DNA of 64,000 nt from Mesorhizobium sp. B4-1-3 (lineage in GTDB: Bacteria > Pseudomonadota > Alphaproteobacteria > Rhizobiales > Rhizobiaceae): contig NZ_VFTG01000011.1 in assembly GCF_006439355.1 (NCBI RefSeq), positions 1 through 64,000 on the forward strand, given 5' to 3'. Positions 1-9,158 of the stretch are shown here, in pieces (position 1 is the stretch's first letter; each line of letters starts with the position of its first letter). The translations under genes and the position numbers were made by a program. Below the pieces are notes generated by a model that was not told the origin of the DNA, searched no databases, and saw only the letters and a list, made by a program, of their open reading frames with translations.

Positions 1-75
1 TTTTCCGTCCGGAATTGCGTAAAAACAAAGAGATAGAGCGGTTCGCCGTTTCCGTGAAACGGTGAAACGCTCTAG
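1..75. repeat. Dispersed rhizobial intergenic repeat, copy 1
   Basis: A conserved block (core CCGTCCGGAATTGCGTAAA) is followed by an imperfect palindrome: GAGCGGTTCGCCGTTTC at 36-52 faces GAAACGGTGAAACGCTC at 56-72 with two mismatches and a 3-base centre. The same arrangement recurs at 10318, 29582 and 58270, always between genes. Family membership among known rhizobial palindromic repeats is an inference; the repetition itself is seen directly. Confidence 0.75.
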
Positions 76-98
76 CGCCGGCCCGGCTCCCAACCGCC

Positions 99-632
99 TC
101 AGGGCTCGGGAACCACCGCCCATAGCGTCTTCGCAAATCCGCGCTTGTCGAGCTGCCACGACTTGCCGGCAACCGTCGCCTTGCCGCTTTGGCATTTGTA
201 GGAATAGACGGCGTCGTGGCCCGTCGCGAAGGCCGGCACCGCGTCGTCATTGGGGTTGGTCTTGCAGAATTCATCCGCACCCGGATTGGCGCGCGCGGTA
301 TTCATTTTGGCGCAGGGCAGGTTGGCACCGACAAAGCAGACCAGCACCTTGCCGTTCATGCAGCGATAGCTGGCCTGGGTCTGCAATTCCGATTCCGCCG
401 GCGTGCCCTTTGCGTCTGGAAACAGCGTCTTGAACGCCTTGACCGTACCGCCGTAAAGCTCGTGCGAATAGGGGCGGACCGTGTCGTCGTTCTTTACCTG
501 GCGGCAGAGCTTGTAGAATTCTTCTCCAGGCGCGGCTTTGGCCGCCTCGGCGCTACCCGTGGCGACGAAGGCAACGGCCGAGAACCACGTGAGCGCAAGC
601 AGGCCGATTGTCGAAAAGCGCAATGCACTCAT
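99..632 (-). CDS. Secreted Cys-rich protein of unknown function
   Basis: A 177-residue protein. The chosen ATG at 632 follows a strong AAGGAG site and gives a clean signal peptide of about 31 residues ending near GSAEAA; the open frame continues upstream but without export signal or good ribosome site. The mature part holds six cysteines (LCRQ, YRCMN, LVCFV, LPCAK, EFCKT, YKCQS), suggesting disulfide bonding in the periplasm. I do not recognise the family. It runs towards the left repeat and is divergent from the cupin gene at 712. Confidence 0.75.
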   Translation of the reverse strand: MSALRFSTIGLLALTWFSAVAFVATGSAEAAKAAPGEEFYKLCRQVKNDDTVRPYSHELYGGTVKAFKTLFPDAKGTPAESELQTQASYRCMNGKVLVCFVGANLPCAKMNTARANPGADEFCKTNPNDDAVPAFATGHDAVYSYKCQSGKATVAGKSWQLDKRGFAKTLWAVVPEP

Positions 633-711
633 CGTGATCTCCTTGGACGGACCGGAGCAAAGCGCGCAACAGGCCGTTAGACCAGATGGTAACATTGCAG
701 GAGCGGCAAAG

Positions 712-1242
712 ATGGCGCAACCCGTCGACAAACAGGAGCCCCTTACCTTCCGCTTCGCCGATGACGGGCTGGTGCCCAACCATCCGCGCTGGCCGATGCT
801 CGTCTATCCCGGCGCGGTGCCACTGCCGGACGACGTCGATCCGGCTGCCGTCTTCGAGGACATTTTCGGTGCCAATGGCTGGGGCGGCAGCTGGCGCAAC
901 GGCATCTATAGCTTCGTCCATTATCACTCGCGCATTCATGAGGTGCTCGGCATCGCGCGCGGCTACGCCGAGGTCCGCTTCGGCGGCGACAAGGGCAGGG
1001 TGCTGGAGGTCAAGGCGGGTGACGTGGCGGTGCTGCCGGCAGGCACAGGCCACCAACGCCTGTCCGGCTCGGCTGACCTTCTGGTGGTCGGAGCCTATCC
1101 GCCTTTCGGCACATACGATCTGTGCCGCGGTCCAGAGCAGCATGCCGAGGCGCTGCGCGCCATCCCGACGGTCGGCCGGCCCGACAAGGATCCGCTCTAT
1201 GGCGGCGACGGCCCGCTGCTGAGAGCATGGAGCGAAGGCTGA
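712..1242 (+). CDS. Cupin-domain protein (YjlB-like)
   Basis: A 176-residue single-domain cupin. The ATG at 712 is preceded by CAGGAG with about 9 bases spacing; longer frames upstream cover the neighbouring promoter and are rejected. A first cupin motif is visible around HYHSRIHEVLGIARG, with histidines and a glutamate for metal binding, and the second around GDVAVLPAGTGH. The long N-terminal part (FRFADDG to the WRNGIY segment) is typical of YjlB-like bacterial cupins, whose substrate is not known to me. The stop overlaps the start of the next gene, so the two are probably one transcript. Confidence 0.8.
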   Translation: MAQPVDKQEPLTFRFADDGLVPNHPRWPMLVYPGAVPLPDDVDPAAVFEDIFGANGWGGSWRNGIYSFVHYHSRIHEVLGIARGYAEVRFGGDKGRVLEVKAGDVAVLPAGTGHQRLSGSADLLVVGAYPPFGTYDLCRGPEQHAEALRAIPTVGRPDKDPLYGGDGPLLRAWSEG

Positions 1243-1856
1243 AATTGGCAAGGATCGTCGCCATCGAGCATCTGACGCTGGACGGTGTCTTCCAGGCGCC
1301 GGCGCGCTCCGATGAAGACACGCGCAACGGTTTCGGACATGGCGGCTGGGGGATTCCTGGCAGCGACCCGAAGATGCAGGAGGTCATCGGCCGCGCCATG
1401 GCCGGCGGGTGGTCGCTGCTCGCCGGCCGGACGACCTATGAAGACCTATACGAAGCCTGGGCTGTCCGTCAGCCGGCCAGTCCGATGACCGGGGCGCTGA
1501 CCGGCGCGCAGAAATTCGTCGCCTCACACGACGCCGCGTATCAAGTTCGCTGGGAAAATTCGACGCTGCTCGCCGGCGATGCCGCCGAAGCAGTGTGCAA
1601 GCTCAAGCAAGATCACGACAGGACGCTTGTCATGTTCGGCAGCGGCAAGCTGCTGCGCGCGCTGATGCGGCACCGGCTTGTCGATGAGCTGGTGTTGATG
1701 GTCCACCCGCTGGTGCTGGGCGCGGGCTCGCGCCTTTTCGAGCCCGGACAGGCGCCCTCGGCGCTGAAACTGTCCAGCCAGATCGCGACCGCGACGGGCG
1801 TGGCGATCCTCACTTATGCATTCGACGGCAAGGCCGCGGCGGAGCGACCGGAGTAA
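1227..1856 (+). CDS. Dihydrofolate reductase family protein (RibD C-terminal fold)
   Basis: A 209-residue protein of the RibD C-terminal/DHFR-like family: an N-terminal strand ending in HLTLDGVFQAP, a GRTTYED segment typical of the NADPH-binding core, and a C-terminal MFGSGKLLRALMRHRLVDEL stretch. Members are soluble reductases, many of unknown substrate. The ATG at 1227 lies inside the cupin gene (16-base overlap). A TTG at 1245 would give a start ARIVAIEHL, common for the family, so the exact start is open. Co-transcribed with the cupin gene by inference. Confidence 0.82.
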   Translation: MERRLKLARIVAIEHLTLDGVFQAPARSDEDTRNGFGHGGWGIPGSDPKMQEVIGRAMAGGWSLLAGRTTYEDLYEAWAVRQPASPMTGALTGAQKFVASHDAAYQVRWENSTLLAGDAAEAVCKLKQDHDRTLVMFGSGKLLRALMRHRLVDELVLMVHPLVLGAGSRLFEPGQAPSALKLSSQIATATGVAILTYAFDGKAAAERPE

Positions 1857-1877
1857 GACCAGGCTGCGGCCTGGCGC

Positions 1878-2237
1878 CTACGGATAATGTGTCTTCTTCG
1901 GCGCGTAGGTTGACGGGTCGAAATCCAGTCCCTTCGGCAGCGGCTGGCTCGAGCACTGGAGATGTATCTGGCGGGCGAGCAGCCGCCGTTGCTGCTGCTC
2001 GTGCTCCTTGGCGGCTGCGACAAGCCCCATGCTGTAGGGGCCAACCAGCACGCCGAAGCCCCAGCCGGGGTGTTCCTTCTCACGTGCGGCGTAGTCCGAA
2101 GCCGCTGTGCGCGCCTGCTGGCATTCCGGCGACGCCCATTTCGGATCCTGCTGCGAAAGCGAGGCGCCATAGTCGACCGGAGAGGACACGCATCCAGCCA
2201 CTGCCGCGCCCAGCGCGACGATCACAGCAATTCGCAT
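1878..2237 (-). CDS. Small outer-membrane-type lipoprotein
   Basis: A 119-residue protein with a short lipoprotein signal: a basic start, hydrophobic stretch and lipobox AVAGC with Cys16 as the lipidation site, followed by SSPVDYG. The mature domain is charged, Gln- and Glu-rich around KEHEQQQRR and ends with a Pro/Lys-rich tail. The start at 2237 was chosen because it alone yields the lipobox; the frame is open further upstream. Function unknown. It converges on the reductase gene that ends at 1856. Confidence 0.75.
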   Translation of the reverse strand: MRIAVIVALGAAVAGCVSSPVDYGASLSQQDPKWASPECQQARTAASDYAAREKEHPGWGFGVLVGPYSMGLVAAAKEHEQQQRRLLARQIHLQCSSQPLPKGLDFDPSTYAPKKTHYP

Positions 2238-2439
2238 CGTTTGAGTCCACGCTAATTTAGAGCGGAGACTACACGGAACGCGTCTTCGCACAAGCGAGAA
2301 GGTCTCGAAAGCGGATGGAAGAACCGATAGCCGCATCGCCGCGCTTCGAGCCGATGTTCCGGATTTTTTTCTGCGCTTCGTTCCGTTTCCACCCGCCAAT
2401 TCGTCCTTGGTTCGTCCACCACAAAAGGGAGAGCCAGCA

Positions 2440-2754
2440 ATGGCTGGAATGGTCGTTATCTATAAGCAGCCCGCTGACGCGAAGGCGTTCGACAAGCATT
2501 ATTTCGGAACTCACATACCGCTGGCCAAGAAGATCCCGGGTCTGAGAAAATATGAGGTCAGCCAAGGGCCTGTCACCGTGGTAGCCGGACCATCCGATGT
2601 CTACTTGATCGGGGTGCTGCATTTCGACGATCTCGGCGCGATGAAAAAAGGAATGGCGAGTCCGGAGGGAAAAGCGGCCGGCGCTGATCGTCGGCTTTAC
2701 GCGCTCGATGACTCGGGTGTTCAGATTTTCCTTTTCGACAGCATGGAAGTCTGA
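2440..2754 (+). CDS. EthD-family protein
   Basis: A 104-residue protein of the EthD dimeric alpha-beta barrel family. Typical features are the opening MVVIYKQPADAKAF, the HYFGTHIPLAKKIPGLRKYE block (family pattern Y-x-x-x-H-x-P-L-x-x-x-x-P-G) and a late FLFDSMEV strand. EthD-like proteins act in degradation pathways or as monooxygenase-like barrels; the role here is unknown. The ATG at 2440 follows AGGGAGAG. No operon partner. Confidence 0.85.
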   Translation: MAGMVVIYKQPADAKAFDKHYFGTHIPLAKKIPGLRKYEVSQGPVTVVAGPSDVYLIGVLHFDDLGAMKKGMASPEGKAAGADRRLYALDDSGVQIFLFDSMEV

Positions 2755-2770
2755 GCCCACCCGCCGCAGC

Positions 2771-3340
2771 TCAAAATTTCCGGCTGAGATAGGCCGATCC
2801 GCCGAGACCGAAGCGCCACTCGGCTTCCACGCCTTTGGTGAGACCGATCCGGCGTCCACTGACGATAGCGGCTGGATCGGTCTGCGAGCGCGCGAATTCG
2901 AAGGGCGGCGCGGCAAGCGAAAGCCCGTTATGCGAGGCGTCGATACCGAGCGCCTGGCAAAGCTTGCCGGGACCGGAGCAGAGTAGCCGGTCGTTGTCGG
3001 TGCCGCGCCGATCGCGCATCTTGCCGATGCCGGATTGCGGCTGGATCGCCCGGATCAGCACCGCGCTGCCCGGCAGGCACACCGCGTTCATGCACCAATG
3101 CAGGCCGTAGGAACGGTACACATAAGCCGTGCCGGGCGCGCCATACATCGGCGCGTTGCGCGGCGTGCGGCCGCGAAAGCTGTGCGAGGCGGGGTCGTCG
3201 GGCCGGTATGCCTCGGTCTCGACGATGACGCCGCCGACACCCGCGAGTGCAAGCGTCACGCCGATCATCTCGCGCGCGACGAGCGTGGCATCGCGCGCAA
3301 AGAAATCGCGCAGCGGACCGGATCCTCCGCTAGGCCGCAT
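2771..3340 (-). CDS. DNA-3-methyladenine glycosylase (AAG/MPG family)
   Basis: A 189-residue, full-length AAG-type glycosylase that removes alkylated purines as the first step of base excision repair. Visible signatures are the catalytic-region VETEAY followed by DDPASHS, the TPRNAPMYG segment, [13 protein letters not shown], and [12 protein letters not shown]. The gene sits head-to-tail with the M20 amidohydrolase (45 bases between) and converges with the EthD gene. No SOS or Ada box is evident upstream. Confidence 0.92.
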   Translation of the reverse strand: MRPSGGSGPLRDFFARDATLVAREMIGVTLALAGVGGVIVETEAYRPDDPASHSFRGRTPRNAPMYGAPGTAYVYRSYGLHWCMNAVCLPGSAVLIRAIQPQSGIGKMRDRRGTDNDRLLCSGPGKLCQALGIDASHNGLSLAAPPFEFARSQTDPAAIVSGRRIGLTKGVEAEWRFGLGGSAYLSRKF

Positions 3341-3385
3341 GGCGGTGGATACTGATCGGAAGGGGCATCTTCAGCGTGGAATCGT

Positions 3386-4534
3386 TCACCCCAGCAGATT
3401 ACGCGCCGTGCGCATGAAGATCCGCGAACCGATCGGGATGAGGTCGTCCGGGAAGTCGTAGTCTGGATTGTGAAGCGACGGATGCCGCTCCCCGGCGCCG
3501 AGGAAGAACATCGCCGACTTCGCATTGTGTCCGAAAATGCCGAAATCCTCGGAGGCGCGCATCGGCAGCGTTTCCTCGCTGCGGGCGACGCCTTCCTCAT
3601 CGAGCGCGCGGTTGAGATGCTCAACCGCATCCGGCGCGTTGACGCTGGCGACGAAGATTTCGTGATAGTCGAAGCGCACCGAGAGACCGTGCTTGGCGGC
3701 GATCCTTGCGGCAAGCGCCTCCGCGGCGGCGACCTGTTCGGCCATGCGCTCGTCGCGGCGGGTGCGCAGCGTCGCCCACACTTCCGCATAGCCGGGCGCA
3801 ATGCCGAACACGGCTTCGCCCATCGCGCAATGGGTAACCGTCACCATGCCGAAATCCTCATCGGTGAAGGTCCCACGCCCGAGCGAAGGCAGCGCCGGCA
3901 TCAGCTCGCTCACCGCCGACATCGGCGAGACGCCGGTTTCCGGCATCGAGGAATGTGCGGTCTTGCCCTCGAGCAGGATGCGCATGCCGCGCGAGGCGCA
4001 GTTGACGGTGCCTGCCTTGAGCCGCACCTCGCCGAACGGCACGCCCGGCAGATTGTGCAGCGAGAAGGCAAAGTCCGGCTGGATCTCGCCAAAGCGCGGG
4101 TCGGCGACGACCCCGGCCGCGCCATTGCCGGTTTCCTCCGCCGGCTGGAACATCAAGACGACGCGCCCGCGCGCCGGCCTCTCGCGCCCAAGCTGCCGGC
4201 CGAGCGCCGCCAGGATCGCGGTGTGCCCGTCATGGCCGCACATATGCGACTTGCCCGGCACCTCAGAGGCATGCTCGACGCCTGAAAGCTCCTCGATCGG
4301 CAGCGCGTCGAGCTCCGAGCGGAACAGCACCGTCGGTCCGGCCTGTCCGCTGTCATAGACCGCCGCCACGCCGTGGCCGCCGAGCCCTGTCAGCACCTTG
4401 TCCGGCCCGGTATCGGCGAGGAAATTCACCACCTCTTTCGCCGTCTTTTCCTCCTCATTCGAGATTTCCGGCTGGCGGTGCAGCTTGCGTCGCCATTCGG
4501 TGAGTTCGATGAGATCGCGGTTGGTCAGGGTCAT
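3386..4534 (-). CDS. M20 family amidohydrolase (hippurate hydrolase-like)
   Basis: A 382-residue metallopeptidase-type amidohydrolase. Metal-binding motifs are visible: HMCGHDGHTA near residue 100, FQPAEETGNGA near 140, and SLHNLPG near 170; a lid/dimerisation domain with KTAHSSMPETG follows. Family members hydrolyse N-acyl amino acids or hippurate in the cytoplasm. The start MTLTNRDL at 4534 was chosen for its match to family N-termini; the longer frame begins 24 residues upstream. The downstream glycosylase could share its transcript. Confidence 0.9.
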   Translation of the reverse strand: MTLTNRDLIELTEWRRKLHRQPEISNEEEKTAKEVVNFLADTGPDKVLTGLGGHGVAAVYDSGQAGPTVLFRSELDALPIEELSGVEHASEVPGKSHMCGHDGHTAILAALGRQLGRERPARGRVVLMFQPAEETGNGAAGVVADPRFGEIQPDFAFSLHNLPGVPFGEVRLKAGTVNCASRGMRILLEGKTAHSSMPETGVSPMSAVSELMPALPSLGRGTFTDEDFGMVTVTHCAMGEAVFGIAPGYAEVWATLRTRRDERMAEQVAAAEALAARIAAKHGLSVRFDYHEIFVASVNAPDAVEHLNRALDEEGVARSEETLPMRASEDFGIFGHNAKSAMFFLGAGERHPSLHNPDYDFPDDLIPIGSRIFMRTARNLLG

Positions 4535-4889
4535 GGACTGAGACTCCGGTTTGGGTTTCACGTCACACAAACACGATAGGTTTTTTCTCGCGCCGTGCCA
4601 TGGCAATCAATTCGGATAGGCCATCGGCCTCCGCAAAATCAATGCCGCTATCTCCCCGCCTTCACCTGCGGTAGGTCGCGGCTGATCGGACGAAGGCCGA
4701 CGCTCGTCCTGTCCGCCCGTAACGCTCTGCAAATGTCCGGAACCATTGCCCCATGATCCCGTCATGATAGGGAGCCGCTGCCCGGTTTCTCCCAGCTCCC
4801 GGCATCGGCCAGACTTAATCGAGAAATGCACCGTAAACCGCTGAAATCCTTAACACGATTTTCATTCCGCTCGCCTACTCATTGGAGAC
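4535..4889. other. Intergenic region between divergent genes, weak EcfG-like site
   Basis: No convincing gene in 355 bases. At 4739-4763 GGAAC is followed after 16 bases by CGTC, one base from the EcfG general-stress promoter pattern, oriented towards the GGDEF-EAL gene about 127 bases downstream. A short 74-codon minus-strand frame at 4607-4831 shows no domain or ribosome site and is not called. Confidence 0.35.
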
Positions 4890-6866
4890 ATGAAAAGGCG
4901 TGACGAGCGGCTGGTGGCGGGTCCCTCTTCCGAGGGGCGCAGCGGAGCCGTGGACGCTGGCATCCTGCGCGACCAGCTTACGGATCTGAGCAAGGGCGTT
5001 TTCATCTCGATGCCCATCGGCACGGTGCTCTCGGCTCTGATCCTGGCGGTGCAGCTCTTATCGGGCGGCAGCCTTGCCGCGGTGCTGTGGTTTATCGCGA
5101 TCGCCTCGATCAACGGCGCGCGCGTCGTGCTTGCCGTCGCCCAATCAGGCGCGGCCGACGACAGGCCTCAGGCGGTGGGCGCCCGGCTTTCCCTTTATGG
5201 CCTGCTGGCGCTGGCTTCGGGCATCGCCTGGTCGCTTCTGGCGCTGCTGAGCGACGGATACACGACCAGCCAGGCGCCGCTCTACCTCATCGTGCTTGCC
5301 GGCATTTCGGCCGGCTCGGTCACCTACGGCAGCTCCTACGCGCCGGCTTCGATCAATTTCATCACCCTGCCGCTCCTCACTGCCGCCGGCTGCGTTCTTG
5401 CCAAGGGTGGCGTCGAAAATGACGTGCTCGCCTTCACGATCCTGCTTTTCCTCGGCGGCATGATCAGGAGCACGCTGCTCGGACAATCCCGCTTCCGCGA
5501 GACGAGCCGCCTCAAATACGAGGCGCGCGAATTCGCCGCCGAGATGGAACGCAACTCCAGGCGCGACCCGCTGACGAACCTGCTCAACCGCTATGGGCTG
5601 GAGCAGGCCATCGCCGAACTCGGCCCTTCCGACGGCCCGTTCGTGGCCATGCTGATCGACCTCGACGGCTTCAAATCCGTCAACGACACCTATGGCCACA
5701 CCATCGGCGACGACCTTCTGGTCAAGGTGGCGCGCCGGATCGAAGACCATGCCCCTCAAGACGCCACGATCGCGCGCATCGGCGGCGACGAGTTCGTTCT
5801 GCTTTTCTCCGCCGGCAAATCGCAGCAAGCGGCCGGAGCGCTCGCCTCCGCCGTCATCGCGGCGATCGCCAATCCGGATCCGGAGTTGAATTCGGTGCGC
5901 GTCGGCGCCTCGATCGGCATCTACCAATCGGAAAAGCCGCGGTTGACCGAAATGCTGCTCAAGGCGGATTTCGCGCTCTACGCGGCCAAGCGCGGCGGCA
6001 GGAACGAATATTGCCTCTTCGAGGCCGGGCTGGACGCCGCGCTGGAACGCAAGAACCGCATCGAGCGCGACCTGCGCCGCGCCATCGAAGCCGGCGCCCT
6101 CTGCTCCTGGTTCCAGCCGCTGGTGCGGCTCGACACCAACGCGGTCGTCGGTTTCGAGGCGCTGCTGCGCTGGCATCACGATGTCCATGGCGCCATCTCG
6201 CCGCCCGAGATCGTCACCGCCGCGCGCGAAACCGGCCTGCTTTCGCTGTTGACCGAGACGGTGTTCCGCAACTGCTGCGCCATGATCGGCGAGCTCGTGA
6301 AGCACGGGCGCCGCGATGTCCGCGTGGCGATGAACCTTTCGCCGCGCGAGCTCGAGGCCGGCAATGTCGACGACATGATCCTGACCGGCCTGAAGACGAG
6401 GAATGTGCCCGCCGCCATGCTCGAGATCGAGATCACCGAGGAGGCGCCGGTCGACCGTGACCGGGTCGACGAAAAGGTCGGGCGCCTGGCGGATGCGGGC
6501 ATATCGATAGTGCTCGACGATTTCGGCACCGGCTTCTCGACCCTGGTGTCGCTCAAGGACAGGCGCATCCGCAAGATCAAGATCGACAAGGATTTCGTGC
6601 GCGACCTGGCGAAATCCGTCGAGGACCAGGCCGTGGTCGAGGCGCTGATCGGCCTCGGCCGGACGCTGGGCATCGAGGTGATGGCCGAGGGCGTCGAGAC
6701 CGACGCCGACCGCATGATCCTGCGCTCGCTGGGCTGCATGATCGGGCAGGGCTATCTTTTCTCGGCGGCGCTTCCGATGCCCGATGCGCTCGCCTTCGAT
6801 GCGAGTTCCGCCACCGACGCCCTTTTCGAGCCGCGGCGCGCGCCCCAGAGCGGCAACGCCGCCTGA
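4890..6866 (+). CDS. Membrane-bound GGDEF-EAL cyclic-di-GMP regulator
   Basis: A 658-residue protein. Residues about 30-215 form several hydrophobic segments (membrane sensor), followed by a GGDEF domain with intact GGDEF at residues 298-302 and an EAL domain with EAL at 423-425. The EAL catalytic set is also present: EITEEAP, DDFGTGF, KIDKDF and AEGVET. The diguanylate cyclase inhibitory RxxD site five residues before GGDEF reads APQD, so product inhibition is probably absent. Both activities could be real; which dominates cannot be told. It stands alone, controlling motility or exopolysaccharide by family analogy. Confidence 0.93.
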   Translation: MKRRDERLVAGPSSEGRSGAVDAGILRDQLTDLSKGVFISMPIGTVLSALILAVQLLSGGSLAAVLWFIAIASINGARVVLAVAQSGAADDRPQAVGARLSLYGLLALASGIAWSLLALLSDGYTTSQAPLYLIVLAGISAGSVTYGSSYAPASINFITLPLLTAAGCVLAKGGVENDVLAFTILLFLGGMIRSTLLGQSRFRETSRLKYEAREFAAEMERNSRRDPLTNLLNRYGLEQAIAELGPSDGPFVAMLIDLDGFKSVNDTYGHTIGDDLLVKVARRIEDHAPQDATIARIGGDEFVLLFSAGKSQQAAGALASAVIAAIANPDPELNSVRVGASIGIYQSEKPRLTEMLLKADFALYAAKRGGRNEYCLFEAGLDAALERKNRIERDLRRAIEAGALCSWFQPLVRLDTNAVVGFEALLRWHHDVHGAISPPEIVTAARETGLLSLLTETVFRNCCAMIGELVKHGRRDVRVAMNLSPRELEAGNVDDMILTGLKTRNVPAAMLEIEITEEAPVDRDRVDEKVGRLADAGISIVLDDFGTGFSTLVSLKDRRIRKIKIDKDFVRDLAKSVEDQAVVEALIGLGRTLGIEVMAEGVETDADRMILRSLGCMIGQGYLFSAALPMPDALAFDASSATDALFEPRRAPQSGNAA

Positions 6867-6970
6867 TCGACACCGGCAAGGGCGGCAGGCAACCGGCATT
6901 GGAAGGACAGGGTAGCCGCGAAGGGCGGCGCCCGCATGAAACTTTTTGATTTTTGGGCCGTTGTGGCGCG

Positions 6971-9133
6971 ATGCCCCCGGCCAAGCGCAAACCGAGACCG
7001 GCTGACAGCGCCACGCAGCGCGGCGCAAGCAAGCCGCCTCCGGCGAAGTCGCGCCATGAGAAGGCGCGCCAGCCGAAACCGCGTAGCGCGCCCAAGCAAC
7101 GCCCGGACAATGCGCTGGAAGACAGGCCGCAAGAAGTCAAGCCGAGAGAAGAAAAGGCGCAACAAGAGAGGGCCCAGCGAGAGAGGGCAGGACCTTCGAC
7201 CGACAAGAACGCTCCCGAAAAGCAGCCCACCGATGCTGCGCCGGAGGCCATCGGCCATGCCGGGTCGCCGCCGCCGGAGGCGATCGAGCCCGGTCCCGCG
7301 CTTTCGCCCGAAGAGGCCGAGCGGGCGCGCAAAAAATATCTGCTGCGGCGCTTCTGGATCAGCGGGCGCGGCTATTGGGGTTTTCATGGCGACAGGCTCG
7401 CCTGGCCGCTGACGATCGGGCTGCTCGCGCTGATCTGCGTCAATGTCGGGTTTCAATATGGCATCAACCGCTGGAACCGCGCGATCTTCGATGCGATCGA
7501 GCAGCGCGACGCGCATACCGTCTATTGGTTGAGCGCCATTTTCCTGCCGCTGGTCGCCGGCAGCATCAGCCTTGTCGTCGCCCAGGTTTACCTGCGCATG
7601 ACCATGCAGCGGCGCTGGCGCTCCTGGCTGACCACGGCGGTCATCCAGCGCTGGCTGGCCAGCGGCCGCTACTACCAGCTCAACCTTGTCAAGGGCGACC
7701 ACGCCAATCCCGAGGCCCGCCTGACCGAGGATCTGCGCATCGCGACGGAATCGCCGGTCGACTTCGTGGCCGGCGTCCTCAACGCCTTCCTGTCGGCCTC
7801 GACCTTCATCGTCGTCTTGTGGACCATCGGCGGCGCGCTGAGTTTTACGCTGAGTGGTTCCACAATCACCGTGCCCGGCTTCCTGGTCGTCACCGCGGTC
7901 ATCTACGCGGCCATCACCTCGACCTCGATGTTCGCCATCGGCCGCCGCTTCGTCCAGCTTTCCGAGGACAAGAACCAGGCCGAGGCCGAGTTCCGCTACG
8001 TGCTGACGCGTGTGCGCGAGAACGGCGAGAGCATCGCGCTGCTGGGCGGCGAGGAAGAGGAGAACGCCGGCATCGACCGCACCTTCGCCGGCGTGCTCGG
8101 CCGCTGGGCGCGGCTCACGGGCCAGCACATGCGCACCACGCTGGTTTCGCAAGGCTCAAGCCTGTTCGCGCCAGTGGTGCCGGTGCTTCTATGCGCGCCG
8201 AAATTCCTCGACGGCTCGATGAGCCTTGGACAGGTCATGCAGGCAGCCTCCGCTTTCGCCCTGGTTCAGGGCGCTTTCGGCTGGCTGGTCGACAATTATC
8301 CCCGGCTCGCCGACTGGAACGCCTCTGCCCATCGCATCGCCTCACTGATGATGTCGCTCGACGGGCTGGAGCGCGCCGAGAAGAACGACAGGCTGGGCCG
8401 CATCCAGCGCGGCGAGACCAAGGACGGCGCCATGCTCAGCCTCAAAAATCTTTCCGTGACGCTCGACGACGGCACCTCGGTGGTGAAGGAAACCGAGGTC
8501 GAGATCGAGCCCGGCGAGCGCGTGCTGGTCTCGGGCGAGTCCGGCACCGGCAAGTCGACGCTGGTGCGCGCCATCGCCGGCCTCTGGCCCTGGGGCAGCG
8601 GCAGCGTCGATTTCCACCCGGGCAAGCGCCTCTTCATGCTTCCGCAGCGCCCCTACATCCCGTCCGGCACGCTGCGCCGCGCGACCGCCTATCCGGCCGC
8701 CGCCGACAACTGGAAGACGAAAGAGATAGAGGCCGCCCTGGACAAGGTCGGCCTCGGCTATTTGAAGGACCGGCTGGAGGAAGAGGCGCCCTGGGACCAG
8801 ACGCTGTCGGGCGGCGAGAAGCAGCGCCTCGCTTTCGCCCGCCTTCTGCTGCATGCGCCCGACATCGTCGTGCTCGACGAGGCGACCTCGGCGCTGGACG
8901 AGAAGAGCCAGGACAGGATGATGCAGACGGTGGTCCAGGAGCTGCCAAGGGTCACCATCGTCAGTGTCGCCCACCGCGCCGAGCTGGAAGCCTTCCACAC
9001 GCGAAAGATCACGCTGGAGCGGCGCGAGGGTGGCGCGCGGCTTGTGAGCGATGTCGAGCTGGTTTCGAGGAAGCGGAAGCGCGGGCTGTTCCAGCGCGCG
9101 CTGTGGGGGAGTAGCGCGAATGACAAAGGGTAG
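6971..9133 (+). CDS. SbmA/BacA-type ABC transporter, fused permease and ATPase
   Basis: A roughly 720-residue half-transporter. The first 110 or so residues are a disordered Lys/Pro/Ala/Glu-rich extension; then a multi-span membrane domain of the SbmA/BacA-YddA type (ABC_membrane_2) beginning near WISGRGYWGFHGD; then an ATPase with Walker A GESGTGKST near residue 522, signature LSGGEKQR and Walker B IVVLDEATSALDE. Relatives move peptides or fatty acyl compounds across the inner membrane, and BacA-like members matter in symbiosis. The start is uncertain: no ribosome site precedes the ATG at 6971, and a TTG at 6953 is possible. Confidence 0.9.
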   Translation: MPPAKRKPRPADSATQRGASKPPPAKSRHEKARQPKPRSAPKQRPDNALEDRPQEVKPREEKAQQERAQRERAGPSTDKNAPEKQPTDAAPEAIGHAGSPPPEAIEPGPALSPEEAERARKKYLLRRFWISGRGYWGFHGDRLAWPLTIGLLALICVNVGFQYGINRWNRAIFDAIEQRDAHTVYWLSAIFLPLVAGSISLVVAQVYLRMTMQRRWRSWLTTAVIQRWLASGRYYQLNLVKGDHANPEARLTEDLRIATESPVDFVAGVLNAFLSASTFIVVLWTIGGALSFTLSGSTITVPGFLVVTAVIYAAITSTSMFAIGRRFVQLSEDKNQAEAEFRYVLTRVRENGESIALLGGEEEENAGIDRTFAGVLGRWARLTGQHMRTTLVSQGSSLFAPVVPVLLCAPKFLDGSMSLGQVMQAASAFALVQGAFGWLVDNYPRLADWNASAHRIASLMMSLDGLERAEKNDRLGRIQRGETKDGAMLSLKNLSVTLDDGTSVVKETEVEIEPGERVLVSGESGTGKSTLVRAIAGLWPWGSGSVDFHPGKRLFMLPQRPYIPSGTLRRATAYPAAADNWKTKEIEAALDKVGLGYLKDRLEEEAPWDQTLSGGEKQRLAFARLLLHAPDIVVLDEATSALDEKSQDRMMQTVVQELPRVTIVSVAHRAELEAFHTRKITLERREGGARLVSDVELVSRKRKRGLFQRALWGSSANDKG

Positions 9134-9158
9134 GGCCATTCTAACGTTGCACGTAATT

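Noticed and set aside
4607..4831. 74-codon minus-strand frame between the amidohydrolase and GGDEF genes
   Set aside because: No ribosome site, no motif, and composition of non-coding sequence.
5145..7028. Minus-strand frame of 627 codons opposite the GGDEF-EAL gene
   Set aside because: Shadow of the real gene, with biased composition and no recognisable motif.
6752..8152. Minus-strand frame of 466 codons opposite the ABC exporter
   Set aside because: Low-complexity Arg/Asp sequence without ribosome site; shadow of the exporter gene.
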